A stretch of DNA of 64,000 nucleotides from Plectrocnemia conspersa (taxonomy: Eukaryota; Arthropoda; Insecta; Trichoptera; Polycentropodidae), in NCBI GenBank assembly GCA_009617715.1, contig VTFK01000013.1, positions 1,693,001 through 1,757,000 on the forward strand, in the 5' to 3' direction. The notes under the pieces are model-generated. The model saw nothing but the letters and a program-made list of their open reading frames with translations, did not search any database and had not been told where the DNA came from. Numbering within the stretch: the stretch's first letter is position 1; every line of letters starts with the position of its first letter. Shown here piece by piece: positions 1-11,200 of this stretch. A program made the position numbers and the translations under genes.

Positions 1-1722
1 TTCGTGACTTCTTAGCTAGTATTTATTCAGATGATAATGATCCAAATAAATATAATAAGTGTAATATAATGAGGGACTGTCTATTTATAAATATTGTTCT
101 TGTATTTATACAAAAGAAAAATGGGCCTGAAAAAATATTTTTAATCTGAAAATGAATATAAATTACAACGACAGTTTGAGAAACATGCGATCGTACTGGG
201 TCTGGCGCAACCTGTATTGATGCACGCTGGTTTAAATATGATTTAGCGTGTTTAAAGAAATCTTGGCATCAGGGCAAGATAAAAGAAAATAAATAATTTA
301 CTTATAAGAAGACTGTGACAATTGTTAAAAGTTTGCGTAATAATAAAACATCCATATCTCAATTCGGAAAAATAATGAAAACCAGTGATGGTTTTAAAAA
401 TATTGCCAAATTTGAAGCTATATTCTTACTTTTAAATGTAAATATTTAACCCTACGCGTTTTTTTTTGTACAAATTATTGCAGTCAATACTAAAATAAAA
501 TATATCAAAATGTTTTAATACAAATATTTTTCGTTGAACTAACTTTTTTATTCTGTTACTACCATTTATTTATTGTTTGCAATAAGCAAAAAATACTGAG
601 TATGCTCTGGTGTGTTGCAAGAATAAAATATTGGTTAAAGACTGTTTCTTTTGTTTATAAATTACGTAAACTCATTATTCGTCTACTCAAGGTTTACTTG
701 TTTAGATAAAGAATCAAAATTTGCTTCAATAAAATGTCATGTAACAGTTTATAAAATATCATGTAACAGTTTATAGAAGAATATAAAATGTCATGTAACA
801 GTTTATAGAAGAATGGACAATGCCTAAATACATCTATGATATGTGTATTAAAATAATATCTACAATATTACAAAAAATATATAAGGGTAAAAGCGTAAAA
901 CCGACGTTAAATTGAATAAAACGCAATGGTGATCCAGGCACCATATGTGTGTTACCGACTCGAAGCTTGGTAATCCAGACTCATATTAGGAGTCCAAAAG
1001 GTTAAAAGCGAAACTATTTCGGTATTTTTATTAATTACTATAAAACCAAATATCAAATATTATTGGCAATTTTATTCTCCATTTAAAAAAATAAAACGTC
1101 CCTGGGACTGAAAATCTGTTTCAAAAATACGAGCCTGAAGGGTTGAAATATTTTTATAAGGCATCAAAACTTCTAGGATTTGTGATGCAAAAGGCGAAAC
1201 ACATCAACAATTTTGTCACAATATGAAGAATATAAAATTATTAAAATATATTTTTTTCTTTAAAATATCTTAGGAGGACTTGGATAGGACTAAGTTCTTG
1301 CTAAAATGTTTATGCAATTAAATAATTCTATAAGGTGTATCATTAACTGCCTCTTGTGTTGTTGATAGTTAAATTATGCTAGTACAGTTTGTGCATTAAA
1401 TGATGTTTTTTTTTTTAATGCCATCATCAAGCAAGATATTTCAATGCGTCACGATAGACAAACTGTTATAAAGCTGTCTTAGTACTGCCTCGTGTAGCCT
1501 TTAAGCCAGTTATTGAAATGCCTACTACAATGGTGACTGTTATCCTAAACCAAATTTACAATAAAAGTAGAGATTCGTCATTTTAATCATCAGTGTCAAT
1601 TTGACAAAAAAAATAGCCTTATTAAAATTTTGAGTTATGGCGAGCGGATAGTAATGAGACAATTACACACAGATTGAGACGCTGCAGTGTTGTTTTCATT
1701 AAATGTTCATAATTTAGTTGTG
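1..1722. other. AT-rich non-coding stretch
   Basis: No open reading frame with coding character and no RNA gene is visible. The content is AT-rich simple sequence with scattered poly-T runs. The short tandem repeat at 731-814 is listed separately. A small inverted repeat, TGTCAATTTGACA, lies near 1596. Confidence 0.6.
731..814. repeat. three-copy short tandem repeat
   Basis: The 17-mer TCATGTAACAGTTTATA occurs at 737, 759 and 791, so the copies are 22 and 32 bases apart. Copies two and three also share a following TAGAAGAAT. This is a small local tandem duplication in non-coding DNA. Confidence 0.85.
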
Positions 1723-1725
1723 TAA

Positions 1726-2766
1726 TGCCTGCACTACACTCTCTGGAACTTGTCCGAACCGAAGTTACAACTGAAGTTGGCCGAGACCTACGACTTCGAG
1801 TAAGCGACCACACTGTCACAAATTTCATATGCCGTCCGGACGGTGGCCGTGAATGACGTCTGGACGGCAGATTCTGTCACGTACAGCTGGTATATTTGCG
1901 CGCGATCGAAAAATGTGCCAAATAATCGCAATTTTTAAATTGTCATTTTATTAAGTTTGTGTGGGCACTCACCAATCAATATCAGTGAAAACTTTTCGGT
2001 CATAAATATACAATTTATGCAAAATCTTTGTTGGCTTTTGCAAAATGCCATAAGGCATAAAAATGATACTTCAGATTACGAACACCACATCTGTGACTAT
2101 CCTAGAATTTGTCGCCATCGATTCTAAATAAGAATTCGTTATGAGGTGACATTTATATAAACCGATCTAGGAAAATACATAAGGATATTCGGAACGATTT
2201 TTTTAACAAAATCAAGTAACACTAATTATTTTTTAATTATTTAATTTTATATGAAAAAAATTAAATAACGATATCTGTTAGAATAATATACTATTAAAAA
2301 TATAATTAATCCCTTTTGGTGCCCTAATATATTCAAAGAAGTCAGTAAAAGTCTGCTGAAGTCCCCGATAAGCATGTGGTGTTATAACTTGACCATGTGA
2401 CCACGATGCAGTGCTCGACATGCGTGTTAACCATAGGACGCCTACGCGCATACTGAAATTGAACCGAGCTACACGTTCTATCTTAGTTTGCGAAAAACAA
2501 TATCATTATCTCTCTCACTCTTGCCACTTAACACGCGAGAGAGCGAAAGGGGAAGTTTCTCATCGCTCGCGCTCGAAAGAGCAGCTCCGACTTCGGTCGC
2601 AGACAAAAGCGCTCCTGATCAAGTCGACTGAATTACCTCCCTTTACCATCCGTTTCAGTAACCCAACAATTTTAGATCGGACAGAACCGAACTCGACCGA
2701 AGTAACCCACTATATTTTCCGTCGTTGGCCAAAATTGGCCAACTTCCAGAGAGTGTAGTGCAGGCA
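1726..2766. mobile_element. non-autonomous inverted-repeat DNA transposon (about 1.04 kb)
   Basis: The first 23 bases (1726-1748, starting TGCCTGCACTACAC) are an exact reverse complement of the last 23 (2744-2766). Weaker pairing continues inward for about 10 bases. The element is flanked on both sides by TAA (1723-1725 and 2767-2769), which reads as a 3-bp target-site duplication. A 3-bp TWA duplication is the known habit of PIF/Harbinger elements, so that superfamily is the best guess. The inside is GC-richer at both ends (about 1750-1910 and 2400-2743) and AT-rich in the middle. It holds a 12-bp palindrome, CCGTCCGGACGG, at 1832-1843 and paired TTGGCCAA motifs at 2725-2742. A 115-codon open frame lies at 2411-2758, but it runs into the terminal repeat and shows no transposase motif. 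The element is therefore probably non-autonomous. Confidence 0.75.
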
Positions 2767-2769
2767 TAA

Positions 2770-5700
2770 TGGATGCTATAAAATGAGTGATCGGCGGACG
2801 AGGCACCACAGGTTGTCATCATTGTAATCCATTTGAGTGAAATCAAACACACATTTTAATTTTATTTAAGCAATAGTAATCTGAATACTAAATGAAATAT
2901 CTGCTGCTATAGATATGTTTAATATTTTGTACAGAATCAGGCAATGGTTTTTTTAAGAAATAGTTTCTGCACTTCAAAGTGTCTAGTTCTATATGTAATG
3001 ACTAATAATACCATATTATAGTATAATATTATACACTTTGCTTCCTTTCCCTAGCTTTCTAGCATGCTTATATTTATAATATTAGCAGCTTTCAGACTTA
3101 TTTTAATTATTTTTTGTATCAAATTTGGGTAGGTTAATCAATTGATTTGCTTTTTTGTATAAGTACTGATCTATATAAACATTATTTGTGGGATGGTCTC
3201 AGCTTTTTTTAGATTGCATACATTTGCTTTTTTTCAGTTTCCCACAGTGATTATTTTTTCATTAGAGTGGCTCGAGATTTAAAATAAAGGTGTTGAATAA
3301 ATTCAATACAACCAGTAAAACACAATCAACGATCATTGAGTAGGTGTACACATGGAAATCAGTGAATTAAGTATAAAACTTACAATCAACGTATTTCATA
3401 GATCAATTCATCCGCGAGATTATAAAAATCTTAGTTAAGCAAATTTGTATTAATTGATCGAAAGCATATTTATTTTTAAATAATTAAATACGACCTCACA
3501 AACACGATAGAAATAAAAAAATATTAGGATTCATGAAGGATTTCAACATAGGTCTTTTAGGTGTTAGACACTGACATATACCATTAGTATAATATGCTGG
3601 TTAAAATACGGGTAATATTTTATTAAATACTAATATTGATTATTGCATTTAGTAATACTAGATCAAATAGTGGACAATCTGTCACTTCGTCTAATTACAT
3701 ATTTTATATCAAAACCAAAAAAATACAGCATTATACATATATAATTTTAATTAAATGATACTTGAAATAATATCTTTCCGTTCTCTGTCTTCATATATAA
3801 ATAAGAATTATAACGATTATACAGTCAGTTATATAGAAAAATCACTCTATTTATTTTATATTATTGTTTAACACTATAGCAGTTAGTAGAATAGATACCT
3901 TGAATATATGATATATTTATTTAATAAAAAAATTACTCTTCTTTTCTATTCAGCCACTCAATTTTAAGCAAATATGTTTCAGTGAACGATTCTTAAGTTA
4001 AGTTTATAATGAGCTGCAGAGTTAATTAGTGCTTGAAAAAATTAAGTTAGCAGATAATTACGGCATACATTTAAATATGGTATTGTAAAGCATAAATATA
4101 TAACTGAAACTTATTTTCATAAAATATGATTAAGGAAAAAATTCAATACCTTCCCAAAGAATTTATTTAAAAGCTGTTTATATAATGCAAATTTAATCGA
4201 ATCAAGTATTAAATGATATGTTTTTAGAATATCCATAATATATTGTTATATACATATACATTATTATCATAAAATACCTTGCAACTAGGCCATACTTAAG
4301 GTATTTTTCATTAATCATTGAAATTAAATTTAACGTATCTTACACAACGATTGAGCAACAATTCAGTATCTCCATTACAAAAATTATTTTTATTGCAAAG
4401 AAATACTAAAATACAATATACAAAATAAATTAGCATGCTCTGAATGACCTGCGATTCAGCTCCTTGAATCGAAGCGGTTTCTATTATTTGAAACGGCTAA
4501 CTGTTACTGGGGACAAAAAGGTTAAAGAACCATAGCCTTTCTTCTCGAATATGAGAAAGAGACACAAAGAAACGATTCAAGGTCAAGTCAATATTCTAAA
4601 AAAACTGGTTTGGTCGTTTACCCAATGTTTGTCCTATGAACTCAAGATGTGATTTGAACAACAATACAATTAAATTATACAGCGAATGCGTTGTGCTGCA
4701 GAAAATTGTTTTAATTTGATATGCACCAAGGAATGTTCAGTTGTTAAACGGTAATTGAAATGATTAAGAACGGATACGAGAAAATGTAATATTGCTTTAA
4801 TTGAGGAAGTGTATAAAGTTGTGTTTTTAACACACACCTTTACACAGAGTCATCTTTGCGTGAAAATTTTAACACAAACATTGCTTATTTTATGTACAAA
4901 TGTTGTAGATGTTTAATATTGATTTTAGCTAAAACGAAATTGCAAAGGAGAACGCTTAAATGTGTCAAAAAACCCTATGTAGTAATTTCTTGTGGTTTCA
5001 AAGTGTATAATCACATATGTAAATATGTGTGTCGATTAAAAATAAATGTAAAAGGTTTATTCTAATTTGCGTCATCGACGGTTTTCCTCTTAATATATTT
5101 GTTGTTGTATCCTGTTGATTGGATATAAAACACTTAACATAAGCCGAAATTTTAAAATGGGATTGAAAAAACCCTGTATCGATTATTCTGAAATTTATAC
5201 TAGTACGTGAGCCAAAGAGCAAAAGTATTGCGAATGTTCGTAAATTTGTATTGCAGAATCAAGTTGTTTTGATTTTTATAAAAGTGGTAATTACACACAT
5301 CGAGATGCAAAACTGCGTAATGACCTGTATTTTGGAAATTTATTGCTATAATTCAATGAAGTAGGGTAATTAAATGTGAAATTTAATATCCAAGCAATTA
5401 ATTAGTTTGCATTTTAATTATTTAAAAAGATTTCACTCAGCTTTTTATTATAATAAAAAAATATGATTCATTAAAAGTATATTAAACTCAATATTAGTTT
5501 TACTACTAAAAAATAATACCGATCACTATATTTATAAAAGCATATTAAAATTCATGTGCTATGAAATTTACTAATTATAAAATTATATATGTAAATTTGT
5601 AAATATTTTAAAGAACATATGGTGACATTAACAATATTTGAAATTAGGTAATTGTAAAGAATCTCTACAATATTTTTTCGTGAATACAAATAGAATAAAA

Positions 5701-6700
5701 TGCTAAATGAGCATTTTAAGATAAGTTATTGTTGAACAGGTTTAGAATAGTAGCAAAAAATAAAATTGCCATTCAGATTATACAATGCATATTTTGAAGC
5801 TATTATATAAATTTTATAAATCGTAATTAGATGTGCTGTATATGTATTGTTTTATTTGCATATGATATAAAATTGTCTGAAGAATTTTTATACTTTGCAG
5901 TAAAGTACATACAAATATAACTAATTTTAGAAAAAATAAGCAATACTTATTTATTTTAAGCTTTCAGTATACAATATAATTATAAACAATATTAAGCAAA
6001 TGGATTAAATTTAGTCGCCTTAAATTTATTAATGAAATGTAAAACCTTTATTTTTATAAATGTCATCGATAAGTCTATTGTTTATCCATTGTTTTAAGGC
6101 ACATGATAAACGAAATATCAACTAGAAAAAAATTGCTTTTAAAAAGTCCAGAGAATACAATTAAAAAATAGTATTATGATATACTTTTAGCAAACCTTTA
6201 ACGAGTATTTTTAATCACAAGGATTACAAGTGATCCTGACAATAAAATAAAAATAACCAAAAATAAATTTTAAAATGTTTTTTTTTTTTTAAAGAATTTT
6301 AAAATTTATTTTAAAAAATATTACAGAATATAATTTTCCGGGTTAAACTACTCATCTATATAAAATTAAGGGGATTATCTTCTTGTGATGGCGCATTTTA
6401 AACGTCTAAGAAAAATTGTTTTTATTTCAATACAATCCGACACAACCGTGAGAAATATTTTAACAGCTTAAGTCATAAGGTATACTATATAATTTAGAAA
6501 GAATTTAAATATCCGTCGCATTGAATAGAGGCAATTCGTGTAGTTGGTTTATTATTAAAACAGCCATTCATAACTAGTTTGTCGGACAATAGCTATTTAT
6601 TTAAAAAAGCTCGTCATCCTGTTGTAATTGGTCGTCTTATCGAAAAGGGGTGAACAACATTATCTAGCATGAAGAAAGCATATAAATACTGTAACATGGG
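2770..6700. other. AT-rich non-coding stretch
   Basis: No gene was recognised. Short open frames near 4856-5222 lack any family resemblance, and the two strands overlap each other. A SINE-like repeat copy lies at about 3390-3570 and is listed separately. The rest is AT-rich sequence with homopolymer runs. Confidence 0.55.
3390..3570 (-). repeat. dispersed repeat family B, copy 1 (possible tRNA-derived SINE)
   Basis: This copy shares an ordered series of motifs with copies near 10600, 34400 and 49655: GCGAGATTAT, then AAAATCT, then an AT-rich spacer, then ACACGATAGAAAT followed by A-rich sequence and an ATTAGG-like block. In the better-preserved copies this is followed by a GATTCGAGCCCAGGTCTT-like segment. 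Read on the minus strand, that segment resembles a pol III B box. This copy is diverged. Confidence 0.5.
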
Positions 6701-6703
6701 TAA

Positions 6704-6840
6704 CCAATAATAATTTTCCCTCAGACACTTTTACTACCATTTACACTTAAGCATCGCGAGTTCAAGGCATATGAATTCAAGAATTCTTTAACATCAGATT
6801 AGTGAATATTGCAAAAGCCGACGTCCGAAAGCAAGAGCAA
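6704..6840. repeat. dispersed repeat family C, copy 1
   Basis: This is alignable by eye with 21833-21990. The shared elements, in order, are a TCAGA(C/T)ACTT block, TACTA, the 10-mer ATTTACACTT, an AGTT-AAGG block, a TTCA block and a GCA(A/G)AAGCCG block. The region also carries a TATA-like CATATAAATA at about 6679. The repeat family is unidentified. Confidence 0.5.
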
Positions 6841-7433
6841 ACCCACTTTAAGGACTCAAACGAAAGTCGTATGTAATTTAATTTGTTTATTTGTCCTGCT
6901 TCTTTTCATCTGATTTTTTGCTAGACTAAAATATCTATTTTGCGTTAACAATAAATAATTAAAAATATATTATGTGAAGATGTAACGGTTACTAATGAAA
7001 TTCAGTAAAATTGTGACGTTTATTTTTATATATAAAATATTTTTTTAATTATTATATTAATATACTTGTTAATATATTTTGTGGTAAATATATTAAGTCT
7101 TAGAGAAATATCACCTCATTTATTATTCAATAATAATTGAATTCTATACATTTATACAATTTACTTTGTTATGATAATTTTATAACCTTATACACCGTCT
7201 TCAGACGCGTTTAATTGTATCTGAATAATTTACCGAACCCTTAAAATTAGCTGCCGGAACACTGAACACACTTTCAAACCACAGCCCCAAATAATAATTT
7301 ATTACGTCCATAATGATTCGGTTAACTAAACCAGTTTACGCCCGACTGGCATTTTGACGTTTGATAAATTTAGTTATATTACCAATAAAAACCATATGCG
7401 TTATTTAGACTTAAAAAAGTAAGCGTAGCACTT

Positions 7434-7530
7434 ACGGACAGGCTATAGAGAGGCTGTGGTCCGAGCGACTCGGCCTCAGTTTGTATCAATCACCGTTAAG
7501 GCCGGTTGTGCATCACAAGACACGCAGTAA
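7434..7530 (+). promoter_or_regulatory. candidate UGT core promoter / 5' end
   Basis: This is a short GC-richer island about 0.5 kb upstream of the UGT start codon. It contains an arthropod-type initiator TCAGTT (from 7476, putative A+1 at 7478). A DPE-like GGTTGT lies at 7504-7509, one base off the canonical spacing. An alternative TATA-like TATTTAAATA is at 7706-7715. No transcript evidence is available, so the start site is a guess. The minus strand reads a GTAAG-like donor at 7432-7436, so a non-coding exon on the other strand is also possible. Confidence 0.25.
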
Positions 7531-7984
7531 AAAAAACCGTGATATATGGACTTTCACGTGTTTAAAATAACTCATGTGTTGTCATAATATTATATAATAA
7601 TAATAAAAAAATCTGGATTAAACACATTTATATTAAATTTAAATAAACGAGTGTTGTGCGAGTTGAACCGCTGCGGTTAAATTTAACTGACACGGTTAAG
7701 TCAAGTATTTAAATAGAACGCATTTCAAACTTGACGATTTACGATTTAATATGATACTTGTCATCAATTAAAATGCATTAGTTTAATATAGTGATCGTAC
7801 GTGTGCGTTTATATATTTTTTTAAAGAATTACGTATACAATCGTTAAATAATCATTAAGGACAGCGGTTATATTGTAGAAACCGGCACGACTCACGTGTA
7901 AATTTGCCGAGCATTGTTTGATTTGCAGAGCAAATATAAGCGGAGTTAAAAGTGAAAATTTATTTAATACAACGAAAATTAAAC

Positions 7985-8225
7985 ATGAACCGGTTAAGTT
8001 TGTGCTGTGCGGTGTTCTTGGTGGTTTTGCCCATTTCAAAGTCGGATAAAATTCTCGCGGTTTTGCCCTTGGATATTGCGTCCCATCACAGGTTTAGCGA
8101 GCCGATACTGAGGGAGTTGGCGGCCAGGGGTCACCAAATTACGGTCGTAACGCCGATAAGCGACCCAAACCCGCCGCCGAATTATCGGCAAATAATCGTG
8201 CCTAGGATAAAGATTTGGGACGCAG
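7985..8225 (+). CDS. UGT exon 1 (signal peptide and catalytic His)
   Basis: This exon encodes residues 1-80 plus one base of codon 81. The signal peptide is followed by the first beta strand (KILAVLPLD), then SHH with the likely catalytic His34, and an acceptor-domain helix with RELAARGH, a hallmark of the N-terminal UGT fold. The donor is GCAG/GTAACT. The open frame runs 14 bases past it to a stop, so the splice is needed. Confidence 0.9.
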
Positions 8226-11200
8226 GTAACTATGGTTAATGACTCAATATATTATTAGAAATTATTTATTAATATTTTAAAAACAATTAAAAAAGCCTTA
8301 TAACAGTATATTAATCTTAGGGGGTATCTACAATCAGTGATTAAATAAATTTTGTACTTTTATGGCTCACATACAACGCTATAGTACATTATAAAACACG
8401 AACGTGTATAAAATTATTATTCTTATAGTAATATACAACAAATTTTATAAACCAATCATTTTTACGATAATTGCTTTTCATGAAAAACGAGCTTAATGCA
8501 AATTTTAAATATTTATATGTAAAAAAAATTGACCATATTTGTAAGAAAAATATAAATTTATATTGATAGCAGATCTTTATTTATTATAAAACTGTATGTT
8601 TTTATACTTTCGCGGTATAATCAATTGAGCGGGTCTCTTTTTATAAAATACAATAATATTCGAGCAATGTAAAAGTTATGTTTAATGAATTAAATATAGG
8701 ATACTAGTATATAATTGTGTTATTTTTTAACAAATAATATTAGTGATAAACAAATTAATAAGAAAATAAATAAAATAAAAATATTTAGTAGCCAGATTTC
8801 TCTCGCAAGAGGCAAATTAACCAGCGTATTTAATTTCGTAAAGATGATTTGTAGCTGAGTGTAAAATAAAACGAACGAGGGTGTTCCGAGACAAAAAACT
8901 GGAGTACGATAGTATGAGTTTTTTTTCCCTCAACACCAATTTTTGATTGAAAATTTTTTAACTAGTGTTTTTATGTCTTTCTAGGAATTAAACAATATTT
9001 TATAGTACTTAAGTTCTATATTACTGATCTCTAATAAAATATGTTAAGCTCTAATATTAATTTTTAATCATTTCAGTATATTTTCTGTATAATTATCTCT
9101 AATGAATGAACGAATCAATTATTTTTAATAAACTTTTTAATGATACTATCAAATAAAGTATTGTGATTTTTATCTAATAAGCACGATATACCATCAGTGA
9201 CTAATACCTGGTTTAGAACACCATACAGATTCTATGGTGTCTGGAGGATCATAATTAGTGATTATTATATTTTTATATTTTAAAACGATCAACACAGCTA
9301 AGGTTTTTCTAAAAAAGTTTAATCTTACAGTTGAATATCATGACGATCTTACAATTAAACATCAGGATATGTCGTGAAAATTTGTAAAAATCTAATGAGC
9401 TACTTCAAAAATCTAACAATAAGAATATCATATACCTATTATAATTTCGATATTAACCAAAATATCTTTATTTATATAATATTTTTAATATCCTTCATCC
9501 CAAAAATTTAAAAAAAAATATATTTTCTAATCAGTCGCTAAATTTTACAAATACTTTTTGATACTAAACAATAAGTATTTATTTAAATATAGCATAAGAT
9601 AAAATTGTTTTTTTCTTTGTAGTATTCATAGTTATTTTTAATAAAATATTTTAAAATAAGTTAAAATATTTTATGCGTGACATAATGATTGACAGATGAT
9701 TTTTTAAGAGTAGAATTTTAAAAACTTCCCAGAAATATGATTATAATGTGTAGGAGACACAATTTACTTTTATTATTAATTTCAGAATTGCAACTTAATT
9801 ACATTTAAAATAATTCTCTCATGAAGTAAAAAAATCCTGTTTTAGGTATTTGAAAAATTTGAAAAATATCCAATTAAGTCAGCATTGAGTTTTTTCAATA
9901 ACAAGAAAATCATGTATATAAAGATGAAAAAAAATATTTGGAAACTTTTTGAACGAAATTAAAATATTAAATAGAGGTATGTGTATATTATATTACAGAT
10001 TTTATTTTATTTTATTTTTTATATATATAGATAAATATTTAAAATAAAATCTAGTTAAATCATGCATAGTGAAATAGTGAGTTAAATAGATGTCAATGAT
10101 ATCACTAATTTGCAGTTGTTGATTGTGTTTACATGGTTGTAATGCATTATGTTAGCAACTGTCATATTGCAACAAAAGATTTTCTATAATTTAATCAATA
10201 TTTATTTAAACGCTTGAAGTTCACTAATATGATACAAGTAATTTTGAAAATAATAAATTATGAGTTGCAGCTTGTAACTTGTAAGAATATATGAGCGTGT
10301 AGCGCAAAAAATAAATATTGAAAGAGTGTTAAAAAAATAAAAAAAAAGGTCTTAAAACTATTTTTTTATTATATTAATTTTAAATTATATATTTATTTTT
10401 ATATATATTTTCATTTTAAAATAAAATAAAATTAAAAATTTTATTATATATACGAACAAAATTTGTACTTTTAACTTATTTTTTTATTTCTTAAGATTTT
10501 AATATGTTGAAGATATTTTCTATGAGCTGAAGTAGCTCGTTCTTAGAGAATTTTTAATACTTAATATGTACGATCTAGGTTGATTTTAATTAACTGTCTC
10601 GTTTATTTATCTGTGTAATAAGGAAAATCTAGGTAATATTAATCTGCTATGATCAATTTAATTTTTAGATATTTATAATAACTAATTTTGCTTCCGTAGA
10701 CGCGATAGAAATTAAAAAACACTAAGGTTTATATATGATTCGAGCCCAGGTCTTGTACTCATTGTGTTATACAAAAATATAAAATTTCTGAAAAATGTAT
10801 TGCAAAAAAAACAGTAAATCGATTTATAAGTGCTTAATAATAGGCATCCAATCTGTTAATTAAAAATAGCAAAAAAAAATTGCGTTGCTCAGAAATAAAT
10901 ATATATTTTTAAAACTAATTTAAAGCCCCTGTAGTGCACAATTTTTACATAATTTGAATAGATCGGAATCGCAGCGTAATAACTATGCACAAAAAATACA
11001 AATAATACTCGAGAAAGTAAACCTACTCAATTAAGTATTTTTTTACGTTCAAGTTATGTCACGCCACATACACACCATTAAAATTTAAAGCAACTGCAGT
11101 TCGTACAACGAGATTACTAAAATACAGAAACTTTCGCAACGGTTCTCTAGAACTACAATTGCGAAAATTTGATGCGTGCAAAGTTAATTTTTGCGCAACG

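Noticed and set aside
2411..2758. 115-codon open frame on the plus strand
   Set aside because: It begins at a non-ATG codon, lies inside the inverted-repeat element and runs into the terminal repeat. It has no transposase motif.
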